From positions 43,028,001 to 43,092,000 of the forward strand of contig JBITNC010000001.1 in assembly GCA_050084985.1 (NCBI GenBank): a stretch of 64,000 bases of DNA. The letters run 5' to 3'. The position numbers were made by a program, and so were the translations under genes. The notes under the pieces were generated by a model. That model had not been told where the DNA came from and did not search any database. It saw only the letters and a program-made list of their open reading frames with translations. Position 1 is the stretch's first letter. Each line of letters begins with the position of its first letter. Shown here piece by piece: positions 23,501 to 35,500 of this stretch. The DNA comes from Nageia nagi (taxonomy: Eukaryota; Pinophyta).

Positions 23501-26500
23501 CAAGTGGGGGAGAACCCTCTCGCTATCGCTCTCACAACCATGGTGCAAGTGGAAGAACCCGACTAGGTACAACAAGAGCTAGTATGATTGAGAGGATTCG
23601 CGAGGGAATGAAACAGGATCCACAAGCCGATGGAATGATTAGCTCAGTGGAGAAGTTTGCTCATGTTAATCGGCTAAGCACGTTTAAGTTGCGTGATGGG
23701 TTGCTATTTTATGCCCCGAATAGAATCTACATTCCAAAATGGGACAAGTTTTGAAAGGAATTCATGAGGGAGTGCCACGATGCACCTTGAGTAGGTCATC
23801 TGGAAAGGGATAGAACGTTAGCCTTGCTGTCCAGCGGGTTCTACTGGCCCAACATGTTCAAAGATGTGGAACAATATGTGAAGAGTTGTTTAATGCGCCA
23901 GCAAGACAAGATCGAGAGAAAACTACCCTCAGGTTTATTACAACCCCTCCTAATTCCAGTGAGACCATGGGTTAGTGTCAGCATGGATTTTATTACCAAC
24001 CTGCTAGAAGTGAATGGGCTCACAAGCATCATGGTGGTAATGGATAGATTCTTTAAGTATGCGACCTTTGTCTCATGTAAACAACCTTGTGAGGCATCAG
24101 ATGCAACACAGTATTTCTTTAAGTATGTGGTGAAGTACTGGGGCATTCCACTCAACATTGTGTCATATAGAGATGCCCACTTCACAAGTAGTTTCTGGTC
24201 TCAGTTGTTTAAGACCATGGGTACAAAGTTGTTGATGTCCACTAGACACCACCCTCAGACTAATAGACACACCGAGAGAATAAATGAATTGTTAGAAGAA
24301 TACTTGAGACACTATGTTACAGCAGATCAGACTAATTCGCCAAACCTTTTGGACATGGCACAGTTTTGCTACAATAGCCAGAAGTCATCTGCTACCAAGT
24401 ATTCTCCTTTTGAACTAGCAACGAATAGACAATCTATTGCTCCGCACTCAATGTTGTTGGAATATTATAATGTAAACCCGTCTACAACCATGTACTTGAG
24501 ACAATGGCAAGAAAGGATAGATTGCGCTATAGAATATTTGCTGCAAGCGTAAGAGCGAATGAGAAAAGAAGAAAATAAAAGGCATCGAGACTTAGTGCTA
24601 AATGAGGGAGACAAAGTCTTTCTCAAGATCGCTGGAGATCACTTTAATTCAACGCCTGGTACATCAAAGTCCCTTACCCTATGGTACGAGGGATCCTTCA
24701 AGATTGTTAAGTGTGTGGGGAAAGTGGCGTATAGGTTGCAATTGCCTAGCCATATGCATATGTATCTAGTGTTCCATGTGAGTCAGTTGAGACCAGTGAT
24801 CAAGGATAGAGGAAATTCGGAACGAATGCATCAGACCCAACCACCTGCAGGTATTACAGACAAACCAGACATAGTGGTCAGTGTGATAAAGGGTGTGATA
24901 ACCAGAGGCACTGGGAGAACCAATTTCACCAAGCACTATGTTGGTTGGGAAGGCCGCCCTATAGATGATACTTGAGAACGTGTCGAAAGCCTCTAGAAAT
25001 ATGAGGATAAGATCCAAGAGTTCCTCACGGAAGAGCACCTGGACACGGGATTCTACTGAGTGAATCCACCTTGGCTATCAGGACTTCCCACCTCGACAGG
25101 ATAGAGCTGAATGGATCATTCCTCCTACCTTGAGCTTAGGCAAGGTTTGATCAAGGGAACTTGGTGATGTTACCACAGGTGCTCGATACCGATCCGTCGA
25201 CAAGGCAGTATTGGACACCGCTTTCAAGGTTGTAAAGCCGAGAAGGTCATTGACGTGGACGTCAACACTCTCTAAGTGGGGAGAATGTGAGAAGGCAACC
25301 TCTCATGACCCCGGGGTGGTGAGTGGACTTAGAGCACAACCTCTAGTACACAGGGATCCATTCCGAACATGACTACCATGGAGAGGAACCATGACGGACT
25401 ATGTGAGGTTGTCCGCTCCTATGGTTGTATTAACAAGGCAGTTAGGGTGAATAAAGCTCAAGGGTACCTTAGGAGTGAAACCCGCATGAAGGTCGTTGGT
25501 TGGGAGGTGAGCTGGGGACCCTATGGGTTCCCATTGGTGATGCGTGGTAAAAGGATTCCTGTAGCCCGAGGGGCTAGGATGAGTCATAAAGGTGTGAGGC
25601 CTTTGGCACCATGTAACTACGAGATTGATGGATGGTGTATGAGGCTTAGCCTGGATAGGCCATCGAGGGCCTATATACGGGCTGCCGCACGGTACTATGA
25701 GTGAGCCATGCCCCAAGGGGTGGCTCAAGCTGGTAAACAATATTGGCTGACAATCTAACTCGGTTATGATTAGATCGGAAGTGCCTGTCATAGCATCCTT
25801 ATCCATTTGTGGTGTGAATGGAATAACTTTCTATCCATTTGGTATGTAAGTGAAAAACTTTGTCGTATCAAATTACTGTACAAAATATGCTATAGCATTA
25901 ATGGTCTATATTTAGATCTGAAGCATCTTTGTTGTAAACCGTTGATGAACTTTTAAGCCCTTATAAATAGAGGCTTTGGCTTACGAGTTAATCAATCGGT
26001 ATGAGTGCTTTCAGTCAGTCAATCTTAGAGTTTGTGAGTCTTAAAGAAAACTTTCACACAACTTGCAATTCATAAAACCAAAGAAATCATTTGAGCTTTT
26101 GAAGTTAACTTATTGAAAAACGATCACATTAAAAATGAAAAGAAAACTATTTCACTCCATCCCTACAGCAGACCTTCGCAAGAGCTTGTCTTCCCTCATC
26201 AAACCGTCTCCATCTTGAAAAGGCTGAAACTATCCGAGATGCGACCTGTCATTATGATACAGTTTTTATAATCACAATATTAGACTTGCTAGCTATGAGA
26301 CCTGCAGTACCAATAGCATTATTACAGTATGTCCAAAATAATAACACTCAGATAATTGATCATTAAACTTACTTGGGGATTAAGTTTATCCAGCTGCAAT
26401 ACAACGTCTCCAACAAGTTCATAACCAGAACCATCTTTTGCATGGAAATTAACAGCACAACTACAAAATCCTCCAAAAAGGGAGTAAACCTGAGGAACAA

Positions 26501-29500
26501 AATAATGACCTTGAGTATTAATACTTTGATATATGTCTTTTAATGAAACATATAATTTTAAAGCTACCTGAAACAAAGAACCCATTAACATGGTTATGAA
26601 AAGTTGAAAACAGCAATTCATGTGGGCACCAAAACACTCATGCAGTTGGAAGAAAACACAATACTACGGCTGTAAGAAAGTTTACAAACAGAGGCAAGTT
26701 AATTTTGTTTTTTTTTCATTTCAGATTTAGAAATTCAATTTACATCTCCAGAAAGGCAAATACAGAAGACTAAATCATAGTTACAGCTTTGATTAATCGG
26801 AGTACGGACAGAGAATAGTAACAACTGTAAGAATAATAGGATGAAGACGGATGAAAACATGCAGTTCATCTTCTCCTTTAAGTGCTGTTCATCTCACCTT
26901 GTTAGGATTTCGTATGTCAAAGGCAGGATGCTCCATCAAACTTTTTATATTCTTGACATTGCCTGGAATATCTGAGACTGCTTGTAAAGCTAGCCACTTG
27001 TTAATTACCTGGAATTCAAAAAGGTCATAAAATAATCTCAATAAAAAAGAAATTAACAGACATTATACCAATTGCCAAAGGAAAATATTAACAATACCAA
27101 GACAATCAAAAAATTGTTTTCCACTAAAACCATTGGTAATAATCACAGAAATGTCTCAGAAATCAACTGAAGCTACTATGACTTATAAAGATAATGAAGG
27201 AAAATATTACCAAGGCATCTCCTTCCCATTTCTGATAAAAATCAGACAAAACATCAGTTCGAACATCACCAGGGTTCTGAGCTATAGCAGCTAAAGCTGC
27301 AAATTGCTCAGTCATGTTTGTTGCAGACTTGTACTCATCTAATGCAAGTTCTGTCATTTCGGGATCTTCTAGCGAGGCAAGATAAGCTGATTCATTAAAA
27401 GAGATTCAATTAGATAAGCAGATTTTCATCCCTTAGTGTAGTCAAGCATATTGAATTATTTTTAAGAAAATGCTGATAACCTTACCAAGAGAGGTGTTTT
27501 TCAAAGCACGCCTTGCCATACTCTTATGAATAGGTTTGTATGACTCTGAGCTTCGATTATTTTCAACCTACGAACCAGGTGAGCACACTAGTGAGCAATC
27601 TCAATATCAAATGATAGTTGCACAATCAACGAACAGAAATTTTCTTATCCAAGATTCATGTCATGATATCTGCACTCATATGCTATATTATTCTGCAATA
27701 AATTCATGTTATCATCATATCTCCTACATTGCTTGAAAAAAAAATGCTTCCCTGGCCCCTACACACCAACATTGAGGAATACGTCCAATCTTATCAAATA
27801 GGAATTCCACTATGTTAAAACCACCACAAATTATCAATGTTGCAAGTGAAAGGTTGCTTCCAATAAATCTTCAAAGCCAACAACATTGAAAGCATAAAAT
27901 TCAATAACCCTAGGTGATGGTTGTCAAATCAAAAAGGATCCATATAGTAGTATTATTTCGAGTAACTCCCCAAAAGATAAGTCAATTTTGTCATGCAAAA
28001 GTTAGGAAGGTAATAGAACCACCTATGTAAATTAAAATCTAATAACTATTTGTAATTTGCAAATTAAAATTGTGAACAAAATGCCCATAGAGCCAATGCA
28101 TCTACTAACTATTTGTAAATTAAAATCTACTACTTTAACTTACTGATATTAGTTTCATGAGAAATGATTGAGATACATTTTCCCATCAATATCCTCATCA
28201 TCGACTTCAATTTGCACGCCGGCATAGCTATTACACAAAAATTGTTTTAAGTGAGTGCCATAAAAACAATTCCTAGTTTGTCCTTCCTTGGAAGCCCATG
28301 GGGTCTACATGAACAACATGATCATTCATTAGAGGTGAAGGAAGAGCTTGCCACACCTAAGTTGCAAACACAATCTCTAAAGAAAAAATGTTTGGGTTGA
28401 AAGGGATGCAAATTTAATCCTTGATCTTCTGGCTCTGTTGATTGTGGCAAAGCAAAGGCATTAGGTTTTGAAACTTCAGATGGCAATGGTGATATGGGCT
28501 AGCAAGGGTTAAGATTTGAACCAACTCTTTCTCAGTTAACACTTTTTTGTTAACAATAGCTGTCCAACTCTAATGTCCCAAATATTTTCCAACCTTGTAT
28601 ATAATGTCCTTTCGTATTTTTGGAGTCATTGTAAACCCTAGAAGAAAGACATCTACCCTTGAGGGGTTATTTGGGAGTGTTTGTTGTGTTTTATTGTCAA
28701 AGTTGTGTTAGTATATAGGTTAGTATAGTTAGTCAAAGTGTTAGGAGGGTTTTTGTGTCAAAAACAAAGTTATATTATATGCATTTGATAAAGTGACTTT
28801 TTGAAAGTTATTATTATTATTATTTCTCTTATTTCTTCATTGTGTGGATCCCAGATGACTTAAGTATCTTTAAATGATCTCAACATGAGATTATATCACA
28901 GCCATAGCATCTTATAAGATCTATCTAAACCCTCCATAGTTCAATCTAAGGCTAGGATTTATTCTCAAATTAGAGTGTGAGGTATAAATGTGTTTTAGGG
29001 CTTCATTTGTTGTTGATGATGTCTTGGATATTGGATTGAAGAATACTTAGTATTCTTGGGCTCTTGGAGACTGCTGGAAGTGTCTCTCAAATATTTGGAG
29101 TTCCCATTGGATCAATTCCAGTGGAGGCTAAACCAACTAGCTATCTACCCAATTGGATCTGACAAATACATATCAAGGTTTGTGATTTGGGTATATACTT
29201 TGTGAAGCAAACTGAAGCATAATTCCAGATCTGCCTATTGAAGGGCAAATCAGAAGGTTTTGAGGAGTACTCTAGCAATTGGAGGCTACCATAATGTGAC
29301 GTTAGCCTAAAGGGAGCAGATTTTAAAGGTAAAAGGGGCAACATTGTTCTAAGCAACTAGATGTCTACCCTAGGAGAGCAATTTTGCAGTTTTGAAGTGC
29401 TAATATCAGCTCAGAAAGCAAGATGTTCTAACTATAGGCAAATAGAATCAGTTTGCAGGTTTGCTTTGATATCTAGAAGGGTTTTCCAATTGGATCTATG

Positions 29501-32500
29501 TGTGATTTACCATTTTTAGTAATTGTATTTGCAATGAGGATTTGGTGTGTGAAGAATAATAAATAAAAATACAAAATTTCAGATGTGTTTATTTGCAGTA
29601 TTTCTGTTCTGGCTATTTTATAGTCAATCACTTTGGGCTTAAACTTGTTAAATCATCCATTATTGATAATAGTGAGAACCAACTTGCACATCCATATGCT
29701 CCTCCAAATCTTGAGATAAATCAATTTCAATGCACACGTATTGCTATGGTCAAGCAGAGTAAAAATGCACCTATTCAATGCAAATAAAACAGCCTAAGGC
29801 CTTAGCCACATGCTCCATATATGGAAACAAAAGCAATGATAAACTACGGAATTCTACCTAGATTGGAATTTAAGGGAAAAATGATCAAGAACAACCACCA
29901 TGGTTAATAATAGCATCACAATGCTCAACAGCAGTAAAACAAAAATGAAAAAAACCTTGGTCAAATTTTGCACATCTAATTTAGTTCTGCGAGAACCCCA
30001 AGTGGAATAATCCAAAGTAAAATGCTCAAGCCAATCACATTCATTTTCAAAATCTTGAACAGGAAACAAAACATGTGTGATAATATCAGTACCAAATTGA
30101 GCTCTTATGGCTGCTGCAATAGAAGTTGCAGGCCCATCCAAAAAGGCCCAGATAATAAACCACCTTCAAGCAAGGTATATTATTAATGCAAAGATTAAAT
30201 CTATCCTCTCTTCTCCAATTTTTTAATTTTAACAAATACCACTTCATGCAAAGTAAGAGTTTTTGACTTTGAACCTATGCCTCTCGCGTTTACACTATCG
30301 TCGAACATACCCCACCCATTCGTTTCTCCCAACCCCCCACTTCGGACTTCTTCTCTCCCCCCTCATCCATTCTACCATTCAAAGACTTCCAAAAAATCTT
30401 GAGACATTGAAAACCTCCAAGCAAAATTCCTTAAACAAGCCAAATTCATCCTTCGCCTCTTTCTCTCAAAGATGTTCAACAATGTTATTTGTTCAGGTTT
30501 TCTATCTACTTGGACCTCCAAAAACATCCACCTCATCTTCAGATCCGGCAATCCCAATGAACCAAGCAATTACTACACCATCATAATGCCACGCCATGGC
30601 CAAGCTTTATGCCACAAACATTGAGGGGTGCATTCAGAGATGGCAAATGTTGTTCCGTGCAGACGATCAAGCAAGCTTTCATAGAGATCACCACACCACT
30701 AACCATATTTTTACTCTCAAGGCGATTACTGAGGAGGCTATATTTTGGAAGTCACCAGTATTTTGTTGTTTTGTAGACTTTAGTAATGCCTTCGATACAG
30801 TATCCCATCATAGGCTCATAGATCGACTTCAACGACTGTGTATGCCAAAGACCATACTCTTAGCTATATTGACTCTACATGAGACTCCTCAAATCATGCA
30901 TGTACCTCAAAGGGACTCTCAGACAACACAATTGGGTGAAACAAGGGTGCACCCTCTCCCCTACTTTATTTGCTCTTTACATTGATGAGTTGAAGTCCTG
31001 TATCCTAAAGTCCACTGATCCTGAGTTAGGTTGTTTTTTCCATGGCGGTTGGGTATCCATCCTACTTTTTGTTTACGACATTCTGTTACTCACCCACTCA
31101 CTAAAGGTTCTATGAGGCTTGATAGTTACTCTAGATTCCTTTGGTGCTAGATAGGAGCTTGTGGTGAACCTTAGCAAGACTAAGGTAATGGTTCTCAACG
31201 TATTGAAAGCCACACTGGATCAGACCCAAATCACCTTTCTTGACAACATCATCAAGATCACCTACTCCTACACATACTTGGGAGTGCTCTTTTTGAACCT
31301 CAAGTTCTCCATGAGAGCAACAACCCCACCCAAAGTTCGTAGAGGTTATGCAGCAGTATCCACCTTGGAGGGACAATGCACCCAATTACTTAGAACATCC
31401 ATCCAAGTTAGACCTATCTCAGTCACTAGTCATATCCATAAAATTTTGTATGGGATTGCAGTATGGGGTACCTACCTAGGAGTAGCAAATCGGACCATGA
31501 TAGAGAGGATCTTGGGCCATAGCCCTCTTCCTCCACCTTCACAGTTTATCCAACCACGAAGGTGATAGAGCTAGACTCCTTTGAAGAGCTTTAGCTTCCT
31601 CGATCGACCTAGCCAACTAGGGTTGTCATCATTGACACCCAAGTTGGATCATTATGCACAACATTATCTTCAAATCGATAGAGGCTTGATCACCCCACCT
31701 AGCTACATCAACCTACATCACCCTCTTGGATTGAGGGTGCTTCTTGGAGAGTTTCAATTATGCTCACACCAACCGAGGATTGAGACGGACAATCACATAG
31801 CCCGAGATTTACAAGTTTGTTGCCTTTGCTCTTTGTGACTGAGTTCAAAGACCATTTTGTGTTTCGATGCCCAGAATACTACGAGATCAGAGGTCAATAT
31901 CATTGCCTCTTACGAGACTCACAATTCATTGACTGCATTACTAGTGATTAGAGATTGGTATCAATGTGGCCTAGCTCTATACTTTAGAGAGACCTCCCTT
32001 CTACGAAGACACCTTTTGCATGTTCCCAACAACCAAGAAAGCACCGTTGTATTACATCCTATTTTAGAGCCTCTTCTCATGAAGGAGCTCATAGGAGATG
32101 ATGAGATGAAGCTCCAAACCCCCTTCATTGCACCAAGAAACATATCCAAGACATCCAAGCCTTGTTGAAGACTTGATAGATCATATCCTTCTCCTCCAGA
32201 AGCAATACCACAAACACAACACCTAAGGACCAGCATGATCTCTCGCTGAGGTAGAGAGCACCACCATGCCTTCCCCCAATAGAGAGGTCCAAGATGGCCT
32301 CTCTCTAGTTGGATTTGATTTTTGTTTCGCCCTCTTATTAGGTTTTGGATCTTTATGTACGATTGTATATGATTATATCACATTTTTTATGCTTTCTTTA
32401 GATGTTGCCCGATGGGGCTTCGCTGGTTTCATGAGCATAATTGTGCTCGATAGTCCAATTAACCACTTTTGGTCACCCGAGGAGATTAAAAAACTTTTTC

Positions 32501-35500
32501 TTTCTTCACAAATATTCATTACTTATATCCTAGTTTATCTTTTCTGTGTGCTAAACAAAAGAGATTAAGCTGTGAATTTCACTTACAGCTTGGAGAAACT
32601 CAGTACGCAATTCAAATGCAAGTTGCTTAATAACAAAACGACGAACTGTGTGAACAGCATCTGGATCAGCAACATCCATGAGATCCATGATTTCTCCCTC
32701 TCCAGGTAAGGTTATTGCCTTCGCTATAAACTCCTGGTCTCCAAAAAAAAGGAAATTAATTAGTAAAAATAGTAGATGTTCTCTATGTTATAGTAAACAT
32801 ACAGCACGTTATCAGCTTACTTTGTCCAAACTAGAATCACAAAGAATACGCTTTAGTCCCATCACAAACTTTGGATCAACAGTCAAAGGTTTATTCTCCT
32901 GTGCACAATCTACAAGAGCAAGCATAAGCTTTCTTGCCAATGTTTGCCCAGCCTCCCATCTGAAAGAACAAATGAAATCCATAAATCTATATGAAAAAAC
33001 TAAGATTATATCAAAACAACAAATTACAAGAATTCTGTCCTTTTATTTATAATTGTATTATTGCTCACCTATTAAATTCATCTGAATCATTGGCAAGAAG
33101 AAAGAACAAATCATCATTACTGATATCTGAAACAAGACGCACAGGAGCACTAAAATTGCGTAGTAGAGATGGCACTGGCTGTTCAGGAACATTATCAAAG
33201 ACAAATTCCTCTTCTTCCTGCATCCAATAGTAAGAAATTTAATCAAAGAAAGCACATCCACAAAGTTTAAAGCAGTTTTCTTCAAATAGAAACATGCAAT
33301 TAAATAAATCAAATTCCTAGCATTAGCATACATCTTGTACTGTATAAATCATCCAGCCCTAAAGGTAAAAGCTGATAGACAAACAAGATAAAAACCTCAC
33401 CTTTTCAACACGGAGTACAACCGTTGAAACAGAATGACCTTCATATGCAACAGAAAAAATCGATCCTTCTTTAGTTGATGATGAAAGAGGCATATCTTTT
33501 CCTTTAGAGTCCAACAATCCAACAGCCACTGGGATAAACATTGGCTCTTTAACTGGTTGACCAGGAGTAGCTGGAATTTCTTGCCTACAAAAAATATAGA
33601 TAACATATAATTTTAATGTGCAGCAGCTTGAAACAGAACTATAACAATACATTTTACAAAGGCTTCATCAAATACTGCAGAAAAAATAATAAAAATCAGA
33701 TAAAATCTTAAAAGCGAATTCTCCATACGCTCATTATTTTACCTGAACTTGAGTGTGTATGTGCGTGCTTCTAAATCATAGGATGATGTCACTTTCAGAA
33801 CAGGAGTACCAGCTTGTGAATACCTGCCTCATGAGCATGATCTTGCTTAAAGCCCAAAATATAGCAAACTGCACAACACTTTCAAAGAAATCATGCAACA
33901 CATACCATCGCAAGAAATTAGAAAAATTTGCATCGTTTGCATCACGCATAGCAGCGAAGAAATCTTCACAAGTTACTGCTTGCCCATCATGTCTCTGGAA
34001 GTAAAGATCCATTCCCTGAAAAAGAAAATGGAATCCTTAAAAGCTTACATAAGGAAATGTTAATATTTCAAAATTTACCTTTGACCCAGCACTTGCAAAA
34101 TATAAAATGCGGAGTCCCCAGTAAATAATGTCAAGGAATTGAAGTTAAATAAACAGAATGGAGGTTTAACTCAGACACGAGATTATGAGCAAATAAGCCC
34201 AGAATCTTTTCAATCTCCCAAGAAAAAAAAAAAAACAAAATGCAGGAAATTGAGAAAGTTGAACAATTTGCCCATTGTACTTTTAAAAATCAAACAAACC
34301 ACAAAACTAATCATCTGCAACTAGAAAGAAAGAAAGTATATTAACATCATGGGAGACCAAGAGCGATAACTATGGTCTACAACAGTATAGTGGGTCACTA
34401 CATAGCATGTATGTCTCGTAGTGAAACTCGAACATGGGACACAAGTCGCAAAAGGGGTAACACATGACCAACCCAACCAACAATCAAGAAAATAAAGTTA
34501 TAATTTTGAAAAATCATGATCCTGAGGAAAGGTGCAGTCCAAGAAATTGGTAGGATTACTATAGAATGGTTCAACTCCTCTATAGGAGAATAATGATATT
34601 TGTCTCGCACAACATAAAGGGCACTCATGCCTAATGAGTCAAAATATGGAATTCAATTGCTTTTGATGCAGATGGAGCTTCAAAAGATTTGGCTTGTTGC
34701 TGGAAAATATTGAAAATTAAGTTGAAAGCTTTATTCTCTGACGATGGTATTAAAGGTAACACACTATATCAAACTTGATTTCTAATCTCATAAATGTATA
34801 TAGCCCCCAAGCTAGAGGAGCTAAGCTACGTGTGAATATAGTGGAATGGGTTACAAACAAGTTAACAATTATATTAGTCAAAATAGGATGATAAACATAG
34901 GTGATTTTAATTAGGAACCAAGCTTCTTGGTTGATTTTTTGCCCAACTAGAGAAGTTCTGGACAGAGAATCAACAGAGATAAATTCAAAGCTTGCTTCAC
35001 TAATACCCAAGATAGAATTAGACAAGGATATGTAGTGTGCTTTGCAATTCAAAGATGTTATGGAAAGATGATGCTTTGGAATTCAAACATGTTATGGAAA
35101 GATGGTATATAGATTTCAAAAGAAATTTTTCACGGTGGAAAGAGAAATTGTTATACATTAGCAAGGAGAATTCAATTAATAAAAACAACTTTGCAAGCAA
35201 GCACAATCTATTTCTTGTCTTTATTGTGGCTTCAAAGATCAATTGAGATTGGAACAAAAAAGCATCAAAAGTGATCCCTGGTACGCTAAGAATCAATTTG
35301 TAGACCATTGAGTACAGAACTTGGGTTGCTACCATTATCAGTAAAGAACAAAACTTTGATAAGTAAGCTTATTTCAAGGATTTTTAAGAAGGATAATAGA
35401 CCATGGTCCAAAATTATACAATCTGAATATCTGAGATTCTGAATAGTGAGGATGTACCAAAGGTTAAGATAAAACATAAGGGATTGAAGAAAGTCTACTT

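Larger units (their letters stand above)
15672..26167. mobile_element. Mosaic of one Ty3/gypsy chromovirus family in alternating orientation
   Basis: Six pieces of the same family lie end to end: protease C-terminus, minus (15672-15860); integrase, chromodomain and LTR start, plus (15861-17506); 3' region, chromodomain and integrase, minus (17507-18660); protease end, RT, RNase H and integrase, plus (18661-21520); RT start and protease, minus (21521-22505); RT end, RNase H, integrase, chromodomain and 3' LTR, plus (22506-26167). All carry stops and frameshifts. The C-terminal chromodomain ([22 protein letters not shown]) marks a chromovirus. Boundaries are judged from domain order and are accurate to tens of bases. 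Confidence 0.85.
5510..26173 (-). other. MPA1: Last intron (20.7 kb), largely mobile DNA
   Basis: The intron runs from a weak donor (AAG|GTCTGC at exon 31) to a TTTTGCAG acceptor at exon 32. From the acceptor side it contains unassigned host-like sequence (5510-6750), a deleted copia element, a LINE relic split by a hAT element, unassigned sequence (14481-15153), a pararetrovirus relic and a chromovirus gypsy mosaic. Almost all element coding is on the plus strand, antisense to the gene, except inverted gypsy pieces. That both flanking exons continue one conserved protein is seen; that it is spliced in vivo is inference. Confidence 0.8.
27568..32586 (-). other. MPA1: Intron 26 (5.0 kb) with a LINE insertion
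   Basis: It is bounded by GT-AG signals (CAAGCT|GTAAGTG donor, TTCGTAG acceptor). 27570-29850 shows no gene: AT-rich sequence with a short ATT microsatellite near 28810. 29860-30180 holds an unexplained exon-like minus-strand frame, and 30260-32170 a plus-strand LINE relic. Confidence 0.75.

Noticed and set aside
26245-26245. Aminopeptidase truncated at exon 31 by the retrotransposon
   Set aside because: The conserved C-terminal exon was found at 5429-5509 in phase and without stops, so a long intron explains the gap better; read-through is kept only as an alternative.
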